64,000 nt of DNA from PWQG01 sp040882255. Its GTDB lineage: Bacteria; Pseudomonadota; Gammaproteobacteria; Pseudomonadales; Pseudohongiellaceae. A model generated the notes under the pieces. That model saw nothing but the letters and a program-made list of their open reading frames with translations, was not told where the DNA came from and ran no database searches. Both the position numbers and the translations under genes were made by a program. This document shows, in pieces, positions 31,961-40,341 of the stretch (position 1 is the first letter of the stretch; every line of letters begins with the position of its first letter). The stretch is from assembly GCA_040882255.1 (NCBI GenBank), contig JBBEBP010000029.1, forward strand, positions 1 through 64,000, read 5' to 3'.

Positions 31961-32518
31961 TCAGGCATACAGAAACAGGACGGTGAGCAGCAGTGCGATG
32001 AGCAGGAACAGCACCGGTCGCCAGGGCTGCGGGTCGGCGCAGGTCCAGGCGGAGGCAGCGCCCCACAGCACCGGCATCACCAGGACACCGGTCGACAGCT
32101 GACTGGCCTGTGGCCAGGGCAGCAGGGAGGTCAGGGCGATGGCGGTAAATGCCGCCGAAGCGCCGGCCAGCGGCACGGCGGCAGCGAGCCTGAGGGCCTG
32201 CCGGCCCAGTGTGCCGGTGCCGGGCAGCATGATCCGGCCACTCTCAGCGGCGCGTTGCCGGCCGCTGCGGATCTCGCGATTGAATACAGTCAGGGCCCAG
32301 GCGCTCAGTGTCAGCACCAACAGGGCGTAGGTCAGTCCGAACTCCATATTGCTGGCCCGCACCCACAGGCATGCGGCCACTGCCTGTAGTAACCAGCCAC
32401 CAGCCACGGTCAGTCGTGCCGGCACCGAGCCGGATGGCCAGGTGGTCCGCCAGGACAGGTACAGCAGGATCACTCCGCCCAGCGAAGACAGCGCTGCCAG
32501 CAGGCCCGATACCGGCAT
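31961..32518 (-). CDS. Membrane protein, DUF3325/DUF3649-like (copy 1)
   Basis: A 185-residue protein with about six hydrophobic helices. The ATG at 32518 overlaps the slmA stop (TGATG), so it is preferred over an in-frame start at 32575. The N-terminal half (LGGVILLYLSWRTTW) resembles DUF3325 and the C-terminal half (LAAAVPLAGASAAFTAIALT) resembles DUF3649. These are two small proteins usually encoded separately beside PepSY and siderophore receptor genes, so this may be a fusion. It is followed by the PepSY gene. The same arrangement recurs at 44-46 kb. Confidence 0.6.
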   Translation of the reverse strand: MPVSGLLAALSSLGGVILLYLSWRTTWPSGSVPARLTVAGGWLLQAVAACLWVRASNMEFGLTYALLVLTLSAWALTVFNREIRSGRQRAAESGRIMLPGTGTLGRQALRLAAAVPLAGASAAFTAIALTSLLPWPQASQLSTGVLVMPVLWGAASAWTCADPQPWRPVLFLLIALLLTVLFLYA

Positions 32519-33171
32519 CAGGAGTTCACTGGCGCCGGAATCGGCTGCAACAGGTCCTGTTCGAGATAACGCCATTGCTCCGCCCAGTCTTCCGTCGGCC
32601 GGCGTTGGAAGCCGCTGCGGACGAACTGCGCCAGGCGCCCCTCAATGGTGGCCATCAGCAGATTGGCCAGCACGGCGGAGGAGATCGTGGTTCTCTGCCG
32701 TTCCCTGATCTGGGCTTCCCGCAGGACCTGTTTGATCTGGGCCTCAATACGGTCGAACAGCCGGGTGATGCGTTGCCGCAGGCGCTCGGTCTCTCCGGTC
32801 AATGCATCGCCGGTCAGCAGGCGGGTCATACCGGGATTCCTCTCGGCGAAGGTCAGCACGAGTGTGAGAATTTTCTCGCAGCGATCATGGGCCGTGGGCT
32901 CATCCTGGGCGATCCGGTTAATGCGCACGAACAGCGTATCCTCAATGAAGAGAATCAATCCCTCGAACATTTTCGCTTTGCTGGGGAAGTGGCGATACAG
33001 GGCGGCTTCCGAGACGCCGACTTCACGGGCCAGCGCGGCAGTGGTGATGCGTTCGCCCGGTCCGGCTTCGAGCTTGCGCGCCAGTGCCTGCAGAATCTGC
33101 TCCTTGCGCGAGACTTTCTCGGTACGGCTGTCCGCTGCGCTTGCCCTGGTGTTTGCCGTCATGCCTGTCAT
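32518..33171 (-). CDS. slmA: Nucleoid occlusion factor SlmA (TetR family)
   Basis: A 217-residue TetR-fold protein: RKEQILQALARKLE, HTH TTAALAREVGVSEAALYRHFPSKAKMFEG (about residues 42-70). SlmA bound to chromosomal sites blocks FtsZ ring assembly over the nucleoid. The start overlaps the argB stop (ATGA) and its stop overlaps the next start, so it sits in a tightly coupled operon. Neighbouring pyrE and coaBC are its usual company. Confidence 0.92.
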   Translation of the reverse strand: MTGMTANTRASAADSRTEKVSRKEQILQALARKLEAGPGERITTAALAREVGVSEAALYRHFPSKAKMFEGLILFIEDTLFVRINRIAQDEPTAHDRCEKILTLVLTFAERNPGMTRLLTGDALTGETERLRQRITRLFDRIEAQIKQVLREAQIRERQRTTISSAVLANLLMATIEGRLAQFVRSGFQRRPTEDWAEQWRYLEQDLLQPIPAPVNS

Positions 33172-34070
33172 TCTCCGGTTGTACGTAAATCGCTGATCAG
33201 GGTGCCGACCCCGGTATGGGTGAAGATTTCCAGCAGTACGGCATGCTCCACCCGGCCGTCAATGATGTGGGCGCTGCGCACACCGTGTTGCACGGCATCC
33301 AGCGCGCAGTCGATCTTGGGCAGCATGCCACCGTGGATGGTGCCATCAGCAATCAGTCCTTCCACCTGACGGGTGGTCAGGCCGGTAAGAACCTTGCCGT
33401 CCCGGTCCATGACTCCCTCGATGTTGGTCAGCAGCATCAGCTTCTCGGCGCCCAGCACCTTGGCAATCTCGCCGGCCACGGTGTCGGCGTTGATGTTGTA
33501 GGTGGCACCACTCGCATCCACGCCGATTGGTGCGATGATCGGAATGAAATCGCTGTTGCCGATCATCTCCAGCACCTGGGTATTGATATGGTCCACGCTG
33601 CCGACCTGGCCGATATCCAGCATCTGCTCCGCCTCACCGGCTTTCTTCTTCATCAGCTTGCGGGCGCGGATCAGGTTACCGTCCTTGCCGGTGATGCCGA
33701 TGGCCTTGCCGCCGTTCTTGTTGAGCAGGGCGACGATCTCCTGGTTGACCAGTCCGCCCAGTACCATTTCCACCACGTCCATGGTCTGGCTGTCGGTGAC
33801 GCGCATGCCGTCCACGAACTGCGATTCGATGTTGAGTTTCTCCAGCAGGGAACCGATCTGTGGTCCCCCGCCATGCACCACTACGGGATTCATGCCGACC
33901 AGCTTCATCAGAACGATGTCGCGGGCGAAACTGTTTTTCAGCGTCTCATCAGTCATGGCATTGCCGCCGTACTTGACGACGATGGTGCTGCCCGTGAACT
34001 GCTGGATATAGGGCAGCGACTCGGTCAGTACGTTGGCGATATTCTTGGCGGCGGCGAGATCCAGTGGCAT
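33168..34070 (-). CDS. argB: Acetylglutamate kinase
   Basis: A 300-residue amino-acid kinase phosphorylating N-acetylglutamate in arginine synthesis. It shows VVKYGGNAM, VHGGGPQIGSLLEKLNI, INADTVAGEIA and the C-terminal MLPKIDCALDAVQHGVRSAHIIDGRV. It ends in a 4-bp overlap with slmA. The N-terminal helix (AKNIANVLTESLPYIQQFTG) is of the type found in arginine-inhibited hexameric enzymes. Confidence 0.96.
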   Translation of the reverse strand: MPLDLAAAKNIANVLTESLPYIQQFTGSTIVVKYGGNAMTDETLKNSFARDIVLMKLVGMNPVVVHGGGPQIGSLLEKLNIESQFVDGMRVTDSQTMDVVEMVLGGLVNQEIVALLNKNGGKAIGITGKDGNLIRARKLMKKKAGEAEQMLDIGQVGSVDHINTQVLEMIGNSDFIPIIAPIGVDASGATYNINADTVAGEIAKVLGAEKLMLLTNIEGVMDRDGKVLTGLTTRQVEGLIADGTIHGGMLPKIDCALDAVQHGVRSAHIIDGRVEHAVLLEIFTHTGVGTLISDLRTTGE

Positions 34071-34114
34071 GGTGTCAATCCGTCAGTGATCATGGGCTGT
34101 GCGATTGAGCGTGA

Positions 34115-34143
34115 AGTATACACGCTGCGCGGGTTCTGAATAA
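34115..34143 (-). promoter_or_regulatory. Probable argB operon promoter
   Basis: On the minus strand, TATACT (-10, 34115-34120) lies 17 bp downstream of TTATTC (-35, 34138-34143), with the argB ATG about 45 bases on. Confidence 0.4.
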
Positions 34144-34150
34144 GTCCAGT

Positions 34151-34201
34151 GGCGCCTCTGGCGGGCCCCCGAAAGTGCCCGAAGCGGAAATCAGAGGCGC
34201 C
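34151..34201 (-). terminator. Large nested hairpin after algC
   Basis: Perfect 10-bp arms GGCGCCTCTG (34151-34160) and CAGAGGCGCC (34192-34201) enclose an inner GGGC/GCCC stem. It lies between the algC stop (34213) and the argB promoter, so it probably ends algC transcription. There is no T-run. Confidence 0.5.
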
Positions 34202-34212
34202 TGCAGCACAAA

Positions 34213-35613
34213 TCAGAAAGGCACATCCAGCCCGGGAGCAGCCTGTTGCAGCAACTTCCGGAAGCTGTCCTGGATTCGCTGCAGGGCGTTGTCGTCATCA
34301 GCCTCGAAGCGCAACAGCAGGGCGGGGGTGGTGTTGGAAGCCCGGATCAATCCCCAGCCGTGCAGGAATTCGGCCCGCAGACCGTCCAGTCGATTGATCC
34401 GTGCCTCCGGGAAATGCGCCTGGTCGGCAATCTTTTCCATCAACAAAAATTTCAGGCCCTCGTCCACCTCCACGCGCAGCTCTTCGGTGCTGATGGCCTG
34501 TGGCAGGGAGTCCAGCAGGGCGTCGACGTCCTCCGGGCCCCGCGCCAGCAGCTCCATGAAGCGCGCCGCGACATACAGCCCGTCGTCATGACCGAACCAA
34601 CCGTCCCGGATGAACACATGGGCGGAGAACTCAGCGCCCACCACGGCATCGGTTTCCTGCATTTTCGATTTCATGAAGGAGTGACCGCTGCGGCACAGCA
34701 CTGCCTGTCCCCCGGCTTCTTCAATGACCTCGCGCAGCAGGCTGCTGCACTTGACGTCGAAGACCACGTTGGCACCCGGATGCCGTGGCAGGATGTCCCG
34801 TACCAGCAGCATCAGCAGTCGGTCGGTATCGACGATTCGCCCGCTATTGCTGACCACGACCATGCGGTCTCCGTCGCCATCCAGAGCAATCCCCAGGTCG
34901 GCGCCCTGCTCGACCACGGTTCTTCGCAGGGCACAAAGGTTGCTGTTGATGGTCGGGTCCGGATGGTGATTGGGAAAACGGCCGTCGACCTCGCAGAACA
35001 GAGGGGTCACGCGGCAGCCGATGGCCTCGAGGACCGGTGGTGCGATGAGGCCCGCTATTGCATTGCCGCAATCGACCACCACATGCAGGGGTCTCTGCAG
35101 GACGATGGCCTTTTTCAGGTGACGGATATAGGCTGGAACGACGTCCTGTCTGGTGCGATGCCCTGCCTTTGCCGGATTTCCTCCGGTTTCGGTGCTGGCC
35201 AGGGTAAGGCTGCGTTCGTACAGGGCCTGGATCTGTCCGGGCGTGAGGCTGCGGCCATGCAGTACCACCTTGATGCCATTGTAGTCGGCCGGATTGTGGC
35301 TGGCGGTCAGCATCACACCGGAATCATGTTCCGTGGTGTGGGCGGCGAAGTACAGCAGGGGGGTGGGGACAAGTCCCAGGTCTACCAGATCACAGCCACT
35401 GGCCATCAGACCCTCTCGCAGGGCCGGCGCGAGCTCCGGGCTGGACAGTCTCGCATCGGCGCCAAACAGGAGCGTTTGTCTGCCCCGGGCGAGGGCGGAT
35501 TCGGCGATGGCCTGACCGATCAACCGGATATTTCCGACTGTCAGGTCACGGCCGGCAACGCCACGGATGTCGTAGGCACGGAAAATGTCTCGGGGTGGCG
35601 GCGAGATCGGCAT
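34213..35613 (-). CDS. algC: Phosphomannomutase/phosphoglucomutase AlgC
   Basis: A 466-residue alpha-D-phosphohexomutase. It has the catalytic serine loop TASHNPADYNGIK, the metal loop DGDGDRMVVV and the sugar-binding loop GAEFSAHVF. It makes mannose-1-P and glucose-1-P for exopolysaccharide and LPS. ATG 35613 is chosen; GTG 35628 is possible. It lies 1 bp after coaBC, which is unusual because dut is normally between them. Confidence 0.93.
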   Translation of the reverse strand: MPISPPPRDIFRAYDIRGVAGRDLTVGNIRLIGQAIAESALARGRQTLLFGADARLSSPELAPALREGLMASGCDLVDLGLVPTPLLYFAAHTTEHDSGVMLTASHNPADYNGIKVVLHGRSLTPGQIQALYERSLTLASTETGGNPAKAGHRTRQDVVPAYIRHLKKAIVLQRPLHVVVDCGNAIAGLIAPPVLEAIGCRVTPLFCEVDGRFPNHHPDPTINSNLCALRRTVVEQGADLGIALDGDGDRMVVVSNSGRIVDTDRLLMLLVRDILPRHPGANVVFDVKCSSLLREVIEEAGGQAVLCRSGHSFMKSKMQETDAVVGAEFSAHVFIRDGWFGHDDGLYVAARFMELLARGPEDVDALLDSLPQAISTEELRVEVDEGLKFLLMEKIADQAHFPEARINRLDGLRAEFLHGWGLIRASNTTPALLLRFEADDDNALQRIQDSFRKLLQQAAPGLDVPF

Positions 35614-35614
35614 G

Positions 35615-36844
35615 TCAGCGTCTCGCACAGTGGTCCAGCCGTTCGCGGATCAGCGCCAGCATGTCGCGTGCCACTGCCGTCTTGCTGGCCGGCCCCAGTG
35701 TGCGGCTGTCCTCTTTCCAGATGGCGGTGGCGCGGACACTGTCGGCGTGGAAGGTATCTGTGGCGTGGTTGGCAAATAGCAGGTCGAGTCCTTTGCGCAG
35801 CATCTTTTCTCGCCCGTACTCCTCGACATTGCGGGTCTCGGCCGCAAAGCCGGCGACGAAAGGTCGATTCTCCCATCCGGCAACCTCGCTGATGATATCG
35901 GGATTGCGGACCAGCTCCAGGGTCAACCGTTCGGCCGATTTCTTGATCTTGTCGGTGGTCACGTCGGCCGGGCGATAGTCGGCCACGGCCGCCACGCCGA
36001 TGAATACGTCGCAGGTATCGCGATGAGCCAGTACTGCCTCCCTCATGTCCCGGGCGCTGATCACGTCGATGCGCTGCACCCGGTCCGGGGTGGCCAGGTG
36101 TACCGGGCCGGCGATCAGGGTGACCTTCGCGCCGGCTTCGGCGGCTGCCTCGGCCAAAGCGAAGCCCATTTTCCCGGAGCTGTGGTTACTGATGTAGCGC
36201 ACCGGGTCGATGGCTTCCTTCGTGGGACCTGCCGTGATGGTGATATGCAAGCCGTCCAGCAGGCCGGTGTCGAAAAGCCCGGCGATGTGCAGCAGCAGGT
36301 CTTCGGGCTCCATCATGCGCCCGGGTCCCGTCTCGCCACAGGCCTGCTGTCCCGATCCGGGGCCGAACAGGTGGAAACCGCGCTCGCGCAGGGTGACCAG
36401 ATTGCGCTGCGTGGCCGCGTCCTCCCACATACCCTGGTTCATGGCCGGTGCCAGGGCAACAGGGGCGCGAGTGGCCAGCAGCAGGGTGCTGAGCAGGTCG
36501 CCGGCGTGGCCCTGCACGGTGCGGGCCAGGAAGTCGGCGCTGGCCGGGGCGACCAGGATGACATCGGCCCAACGGGCCAGCTCGATGTGTCCCATGCCGG
36601 CCTCGGCGTCGGCATCCAGCAGATCCAGATGCACCCGGTTGCCGGACAGGGCCTGCAGGGTCAGCGGCGTGATGAATTCGGTGGCGGCGCGGGTCATGAC
36701 CACGCGCACCTCGGCGCCGGCTTTCTGCAGCATCCGGGTCAGTTCAGCGCTCTTGTAGGCGGCAATGCCGCCGGTGATGCCGAGCAGGATGCGCTTGTTG
36801 GTCAGCCGGGCCGGGTTCAGTGCCTCTGTAGCGGACTGGGACAT
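35615..36844 (-). CDS. coaBC: Bifunctional PPC decarboxylase / PPC synthetase
   Basis: A 409-residue CoA-biosynthesis fusion. The CoaC flavoprotein half has GITGGIAAYKSAELTR, the PAMNQGMW motif and the substrate-flap CGETGPGRM. The CoaB half begins around ITAGPTKEAIDPVRYISNHSS. It joins cysteine to phosphopantothenate, then decarboxylates. ATG 36844 starts before the first strand; the frame is open further upstream but lacks family residues. It is divergent from radC. Confidence 0.95.
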   Translation of the reverse strand: MSQSATEALNPARLTNKRILLGITGGIAAYKSAELTRMLQKAGAEVRVVMTRAATEFITPLTLQALSGNRVHLDLLDADAEAGMGHIELARWADVILVAPASADFLARTVQGHAGDLLSTLLLATRAPVALAPAMNQGMWEDAATQRNLVTLRERGFHLFGPGSGQQACGETGPGRMMEPEDLLLHIAGLFDTGLLDGLHITITAGPTKEAIDPVRYISNHSSGKMGFALAEAAAEAGAKVTLIAGPVHLATPDRVQRIDVISARDMREAVLAHRDTCDVFIGVAAVADYRPADVTTDKIKKSAERLTLELVRNPDIISEVAGWENRPFVAGFAAETRNVEEYGREKMLRKGLDLLFANHATDTFHADSVRATAIWKEDSRTLGPASKTAVARDMLALIRERLDHCARR

Positions 36845-36988
36845 GCGACGGTTCCGTTGTGTTGCGGATGATTGCCGCGTTATGCAAGGCGGCCATTGCC
36901 CGGCATTGTAACGCAATCGGAGTTCACAGGCGCGATCCGGCCGGCTCTGCTAGTATCAGTTCGAAAGGTGTCTCAGGGAGGAAACACC

Positions 36989-37669
36989 ATGACCATCAAG
37001 AACTGGCCGGCTGCGGAGCGGCCACGCGAGAAGCTGCTGGCGGGCGGCGCGACGGCATTGTCCGATGCCGAACTGCTGGCCATTTTCCTGCGCCACGGTA
37101 CGCGGGGCCGGACAGCGGTGGACGTGGCGCGGGAGTTGTTGACCGCCTTCGGGAGCCTGGGCGGCATCCTGGCCGCCGGCCCGGACCGGTTCTGTGCTCA
37201 TCCGGGCATGGGGCCGGGCCGCTACGTGCAGATCAAGGCCGTGCTGGAGCTGGCACAGCGACAAATGCGGGAGAAACTGGAACAGAGTGATGCGCTGACC
37301 AGTTCCGAACTGACCCGCGAGTACCTGCGGGCCCGTATGCGCGATTACCAGCGCGAGGTCTTCACCTGTCTGTATCTGGACAACCAGCACAGGGTGGTGG
37401 CACTGGAGGAGCTGTTCCATGGCACCATCGACGGGGCGGCGGTCTATCCCCGGGAAGTCGTCAAGCGCTGCCTGCACAACAACGCCGCGGCCGTGATCTT
37501 CGCCCATAATCACCCTTCGGGTATCGCTGAGCCCAGTCAGGCCGATGTTGCCATCACGCGGCGGCTGGGGCAGGCGCTCAATACCATTGACGTGCGGGTG
37601 CTGGACCATATGGTGGTGGGCAACAACGAGGTAGTATCATTTGCCGAGCGCGGCTTGTTGCCGGCCTGA
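36989..37669 (+). CDS. radC: RadC-family JAMM protein
   Basis: A 226-residue protein with an N-terminal UPF0758/HhH-like part (RPREKLLAGGATALSDAELL) and a C-terminal JAB/JAMM metalloprotease-like domain: Glu in LEELFHGTIDG, HNHPSG, and Asp downstream (SQADVAIT). GGAGG precedes ATG 36989; in-frame upstream starts lack family residues. Biological role is unresolved despite the historical repair name. It lies before rpmB as usual. Confidence 0.93.
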   Translation: MTIKNWPAAERPREKLLAGGATALSDAELLAIFLRHGTRGRTAVDVARELLTAFGSLGGILAAGPDRFCAHPGMGPGRYVQIKAVLELAQRQMREKLEQSDALTSSELTREYLRARMRDYQREVFTCLYLDNQHRVVALEELFHGTIDGAAVYPREVVKRCLHNNAAAVIFAHNHPSGIAEPSQADVAITRRLGQALNTIDVRVLDHMVVGNNEVVSFAERGLLPA

Positions 37670-37697
37670 GAAATTGCCAGGCTTCTGTGGTTTTCAG

Positions 37698-37726
37698 TTG
37701 CCTTCAGACCGCAATTTTGATATAAA
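37698..37726 (+). promoter_or_regulatory. rpmBG promoter
   Basis: TTGCCT (-35, 37698-37703), exactly 17 bp, TATAAA (-10, 37721-37726). The rpmB ATG is 67 bases downstream. Confidence 0.7.
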
Positions 37727-37793
37727 ACGCAGCCTTATTTCCGGATCAGGCCCGGAAACACCGGTTTCAGGCAAGAATCAGCGAGGCAGTACA

Positions 37794-38030
37794 ATGGCTA
37801 ACGTATGTATGGTAACCGGCAAGAAGCCGATTACAGGCAACAATGTGTCCCATGCGAACAACCGCACGCGGCGGCGCTTTTCCCCGAATATCCAGACGCA
37901 TCGTTTCTGGGTGGAGTCCGAAAAGCGTTTCGTGAAACTCAAGCTCTCGACCCGTGGCATGCGCACGATCGACAAGCGGGGTATCGATGCAGTGCTGGTA
38001 GACATCCGTAAGCGCGGCATCAGGGTATAA
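37794..38030 (+). CDS. rpmB: 50S ribosomal protein L28
   Basis: A 78-residue basic protein: MANVCMVTGKKPITGNNVSH, NNRTRRRFSPNIQTHRFW and the C-terminal IDAVLVDIRKRG are L28 hallmarks. The start at ATG 37794 removes a spurious in-frame extension. It is co-transcribed with rpmG 27 bp downstream. Confidence 0.97.
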   Translation: MANVCMVTGKKPITGNNVSHANNRTRRRFSPNIQTHRFWVESEKRFVKLKLSTRGMRTIDKRGIDAVLVDIRKRGIRV

Positions 38031-38057
38031 TCGACAGGATCACAGCGGAGCAGAGCA

Positions 38058-38213
38058 ATGAGAGACAAGATTAGACTGGTATCGTCAGCAGGTACGGGCC
38101 ACTTCTACACGACCGACAAGAACAAGCGCAATATGCCGGACAAGATGGAGATCAGGAAGTTTGATCCCGTAGTCCGCAAGCACGTTATCTATAAAGAAGC
38201 CAAGATCAAATAA
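38058..38213 (+). CDS. rpmG: 50S ribosomal protein L33
   Basis: A 51-residue protein: MRDKIRLVSSAGTGHFYTTD, KNKRN, then KFDPVVRKHVIYKEAKIK, the standard end of L33. GGAG lies 11 bases before the ATG. It lacks the CxxC zinc pairs, so it is the zinc-independent form. A strong hairpin follows. Confidence 0.97.
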   Translation: MRDKIRLVSSAGTGHFYTTDKNKRNMPDKMEIRKFDPVVRKHVIYKEAKIK

Positions 38214-38222
38214 GACTGCCTC

Positions 38223-38247
38223 GCCCGGGTCCAGATCGGACCCGGGC
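38223..38247 (+). terminator. rpmBG terminator hairpin
   Basis: GCCCGGGTCC (38223-38232) and GGACCCGGGC (38238-38247) form a perfect 10-bp stem with a 5-base loop, 9 bases after the rpmG stop. Only a weak pyrimidine tract follows. It also lies 16 bases beyond the 3' end of the convergent transposase gene and may serve both. Confidence 0.7.
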
Positions 38248-38263
38248 ACGCTTCTCCCTCTTG

Positions 38264-39235
38264 CTACTTCTTCTGTTTGCTGAGTTTTTTCTGCAGTTTC
38301 TCTACTGTCTTGACCAGTTTCGGGTCTGTTTCCATCTCTTTCCTGAGTTTTCCGACTGTGGTCGATACGGTGCCGTAGCGCTTCAGGCGGAACAGTTTCG
38401 CGATGGTCTGCAGGGTGACGGCTGACAGTTCCTGGCACAGATACATGGCCACCCAGCGGGGCACGTTCTTGGAACCGGGGCCTCGCGCGGCCTTGTAGAT
38501 GCTTTCCTCGGTGACCTTGAACTCCTTTGCCACGGCAGTGACGATTTCCTTGCAGGCGGGCCGCCACTTGGCATTGGCGCCACGCGAGACCCCGCGCTGT
38601 TTGGTGGCGCTGCGTTTCTTCGCCACCTGCTTGCGGAATTTCTCGTCACCCATCACCGAAGCCAGGTTCTTGCGGCTGTAGAAGCGATCCATTTCCTCGT
38701 CCAGTCCCTCGGCCACATATTCGGCATAGCGCATGTAGCGGCGGTTCTTCGGCGCCTCCAGTTGTGACAGAACCTCCTCGCGCTTGAGCCAATCGGGCGC
38801 CTTTGCCTGGTTGATATAGGCCGGGTAGCTGGACCATTCATATTTCGCCGGGTCGCCGCGCTTGACGCCCAGGTGGATGTAGCGGGACAGGGGAAGCAGG
38901 TATTTGTCCGGCTGTACCAATACCGCCTTGTAGCGGCCCCGGAAAAGCGATCCGCTGCTATTCTTCAGGCGCTGGTAGTACTGCGTGTACAGGCCGTCGA
39001 TCTGCCGCATAAAGCGGCTCAGGTTGCCTTCCGGCGTTTTGAGCAGCAGGTGGTACTCATTCTGCAGCAGACAATAGGCGTGGACTTCGACATTGAGCCG
39101 GGCACAGGTATCTTCCAGTGCCGTCAGGAAAACCTCGAAATATTTCTTCGAGGGAAAGACCCGCTGCCCTTCCACCCCGTAATTGGAGACATGATAGAAC
39201 GCGTCCGGATATTCGATTCTCAGTGGTCTGGCCAT
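38264..39235 (-). CDS. REP-associated tyrosine transposase-like protein (Y1, altered HUH) with DnaA-like C-terminus
   Basis: A 323-residue protein. Residues ~1-180 are a Y1_Tnp/RAYT domain: MARPLRIEYPDAFYHVSNYG, the HAYCLLQNEYHLLLKTPEGN segment, then GLYTQYYQRL with the candidate catalytic tyrosine and LFRGRYKAVLVQ. Residues ~235-300 resemble the DnaA C-terminal helix-turn-helix, an arrangement seen in this subfamily. Relatives have H-x-H at NHYH; here it is E-Y-H, so one of the metal-binding histidines is replaced. ATG 39235 is chosen because family similarity begins there. It is likely domesticated or inactive as a nuclease. No flanking inverted repeats or REP clusters were seen. Confidence 0.82.
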   Translation of the reverse strand: MARPLRIEYPDAFYHVSNYGVEGQRVFPSKKYFEVFLTALEDTCARLNVEVHAYCLLQNEYHLLLKTPEGNLSRFMRQIDGLYTQYYQRLKNSSGSLFRGRYKAVLVQPDKYLLPLSRYIHLGVKRGDPAKYEWSSYPAYINQAKAPDWLKREEVLSQLEAPKNRRYMRYAEYVAEGLDEEMDRFYSRKNLASVMGDEKFRKQVAKKRSATKQRGVSRGANAKWRPACKEIVTAVAKEFKVTEESIYKAARGPGSKNVPRWVAMYLCQELSAVTLQTIAKLFRLKRYGTVSTTVGKLRKEMETDPKLVKTVEKLQKKLSKQKK

Positions 39236-39366
39236 GATTGTGACCCCCTGTTGTATGGTTGTGACAGGCGCCAAACAAAAGAGAGCTGGCCCTGTTTCTG
39301 AACGCTTCGCATACTGCTGTGGACCAACATACTGCAATAATCTGGTGCGCGCAAGATTGTGCGCTG

Positions 39367-40341
39367 TCAGGGGGCGGAGGCGATGATGGTGGCGCGGCGG
39401 GGGGCGGGTAACCCTTCTATGGTCAATGCCGGGTTGTCTGCATCGAGCCCGTCCACCAGGGACTGGAACGGCATCCATTCAGTGGCGCGCTGCTCGTCCG
39501 TCGTGGTGGGGCTGACATCCACGGTCCGTATACTGTGATACCCGCAGCGGCGCAACCACTGCTCTGTGGTCGCGCAGGAAGGGATGAACCAGACATTGCC
39601 CATGCGGGAATATTTCCTGTCGGGGGTCAGCGCATACCCCTGACCACCCTCGACCACCAGCGTTTCCAGGACCAGTTCGCCTCCCGGCCGCAGCCAGCGG
39701 CGCAGATCCATCAGGTGGTCGAAGGGAGAGCGGCGATGGTACAGCACGCCCATGGAGAACACGGTATCGAAACCCGGTTTCGGCGCCGGCAGCCCTTCCA
39801 GGGTCAGGGGTAGCACGAAAAGGGGCCAGTCGGGCACGAAGTGGCGCAACAGCCAGAACTGCATGACATAGGGCAGGTGGGGGTCGATGCCCAGCACCAG
39901 GCTGGCCCGTTCCCCCAGGGCACGAAAACAGTGATAACCGTTACCGCAGCCCACGTCCAGCACGCGGCGGCCGGCCAGTGGAGCGATATGGGGCAACAGG
40001 CGCTGCCACTTCAGTTCGGAGCGCCATTCTGTGTCGATACAGGTGCCGAATACCGAGAATGGCCCCTTGCGCCAGGGAATGAGTTCCTTCAGCGCGGCCT
40101 CCAGCGCGGCCTGCTCTTCCGGGCCGAACTCGCCGGCCGACCCGATCTGCACCACGTCGCCAATAGAGGTGGAGATGTCGCCTGGAGAAGACGGCAGATT
40201 CTCCAGCATGGTGCGCCAGCGGGGCAGGTCACCGTGCTTCAATCCGGCGAAGGGATCGGCGTCGATCAGGGGAAGCAGGGTCGCCAGTGGCGACTGGTCC
40301 ACCAGGCGGCGCAGCAGGGTCAGGTCAAACGGGTGATTCAT
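39367..40341 (-). CDS. cmoB: tRNA U34 carboxymethyltransferase CmoB
   Basis: A 324-residue SAM-dependent enzyme that uses carboxy-SAM to make cmo5U34 in tRNA. It has WRKGPFSVFGTCIDTEWRSELKW, RRVLDVGCGNGYHCFR (cofactor site), FSMGVLYHRRSP and YSRMGNVWFIPS. Its ATG overlaps the cmoA stop (ATGA). The open frame upstream of 40341 belongs to cmoA and is not used. Confidence 0.96.
   Translation of the reverse strand: MNHPFDLTLLRRLVDQSPLATLLPLIDADPFAGLKHGDLPRWRTMLENLPSSPGDISTSIGDVVQIGSAGEFGPEEQAALEAALKELIPWRKGPFSVFGTCIDTEWRSELKWQRLLPHIAPLAGRRVLDVGCGNGYHCFRALGERASLVLGIDPHLPYVMQFWLLRHFVPDWPLFVLPLTLEGLPAPKPGFDTVFSMGVLYHRRSPFDHLMDLRRWLRPGGELVLETLVVEGGQGYALTPDRKYSRMGNVWFIPSCATTEQWLRRCGYHSIRTVDVSPTTTDEQRATEWMPFQSLVDGLDADNPALTIEGLPAPRRATIIASAP

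Noticed and set aside
38223..38247. REP palindrome mobilised by the adjacent RAYT-like gene
   Set aside because: No second copy or GTAG-type flank was seen in the window; its place right after rpmG fits a terminator better.
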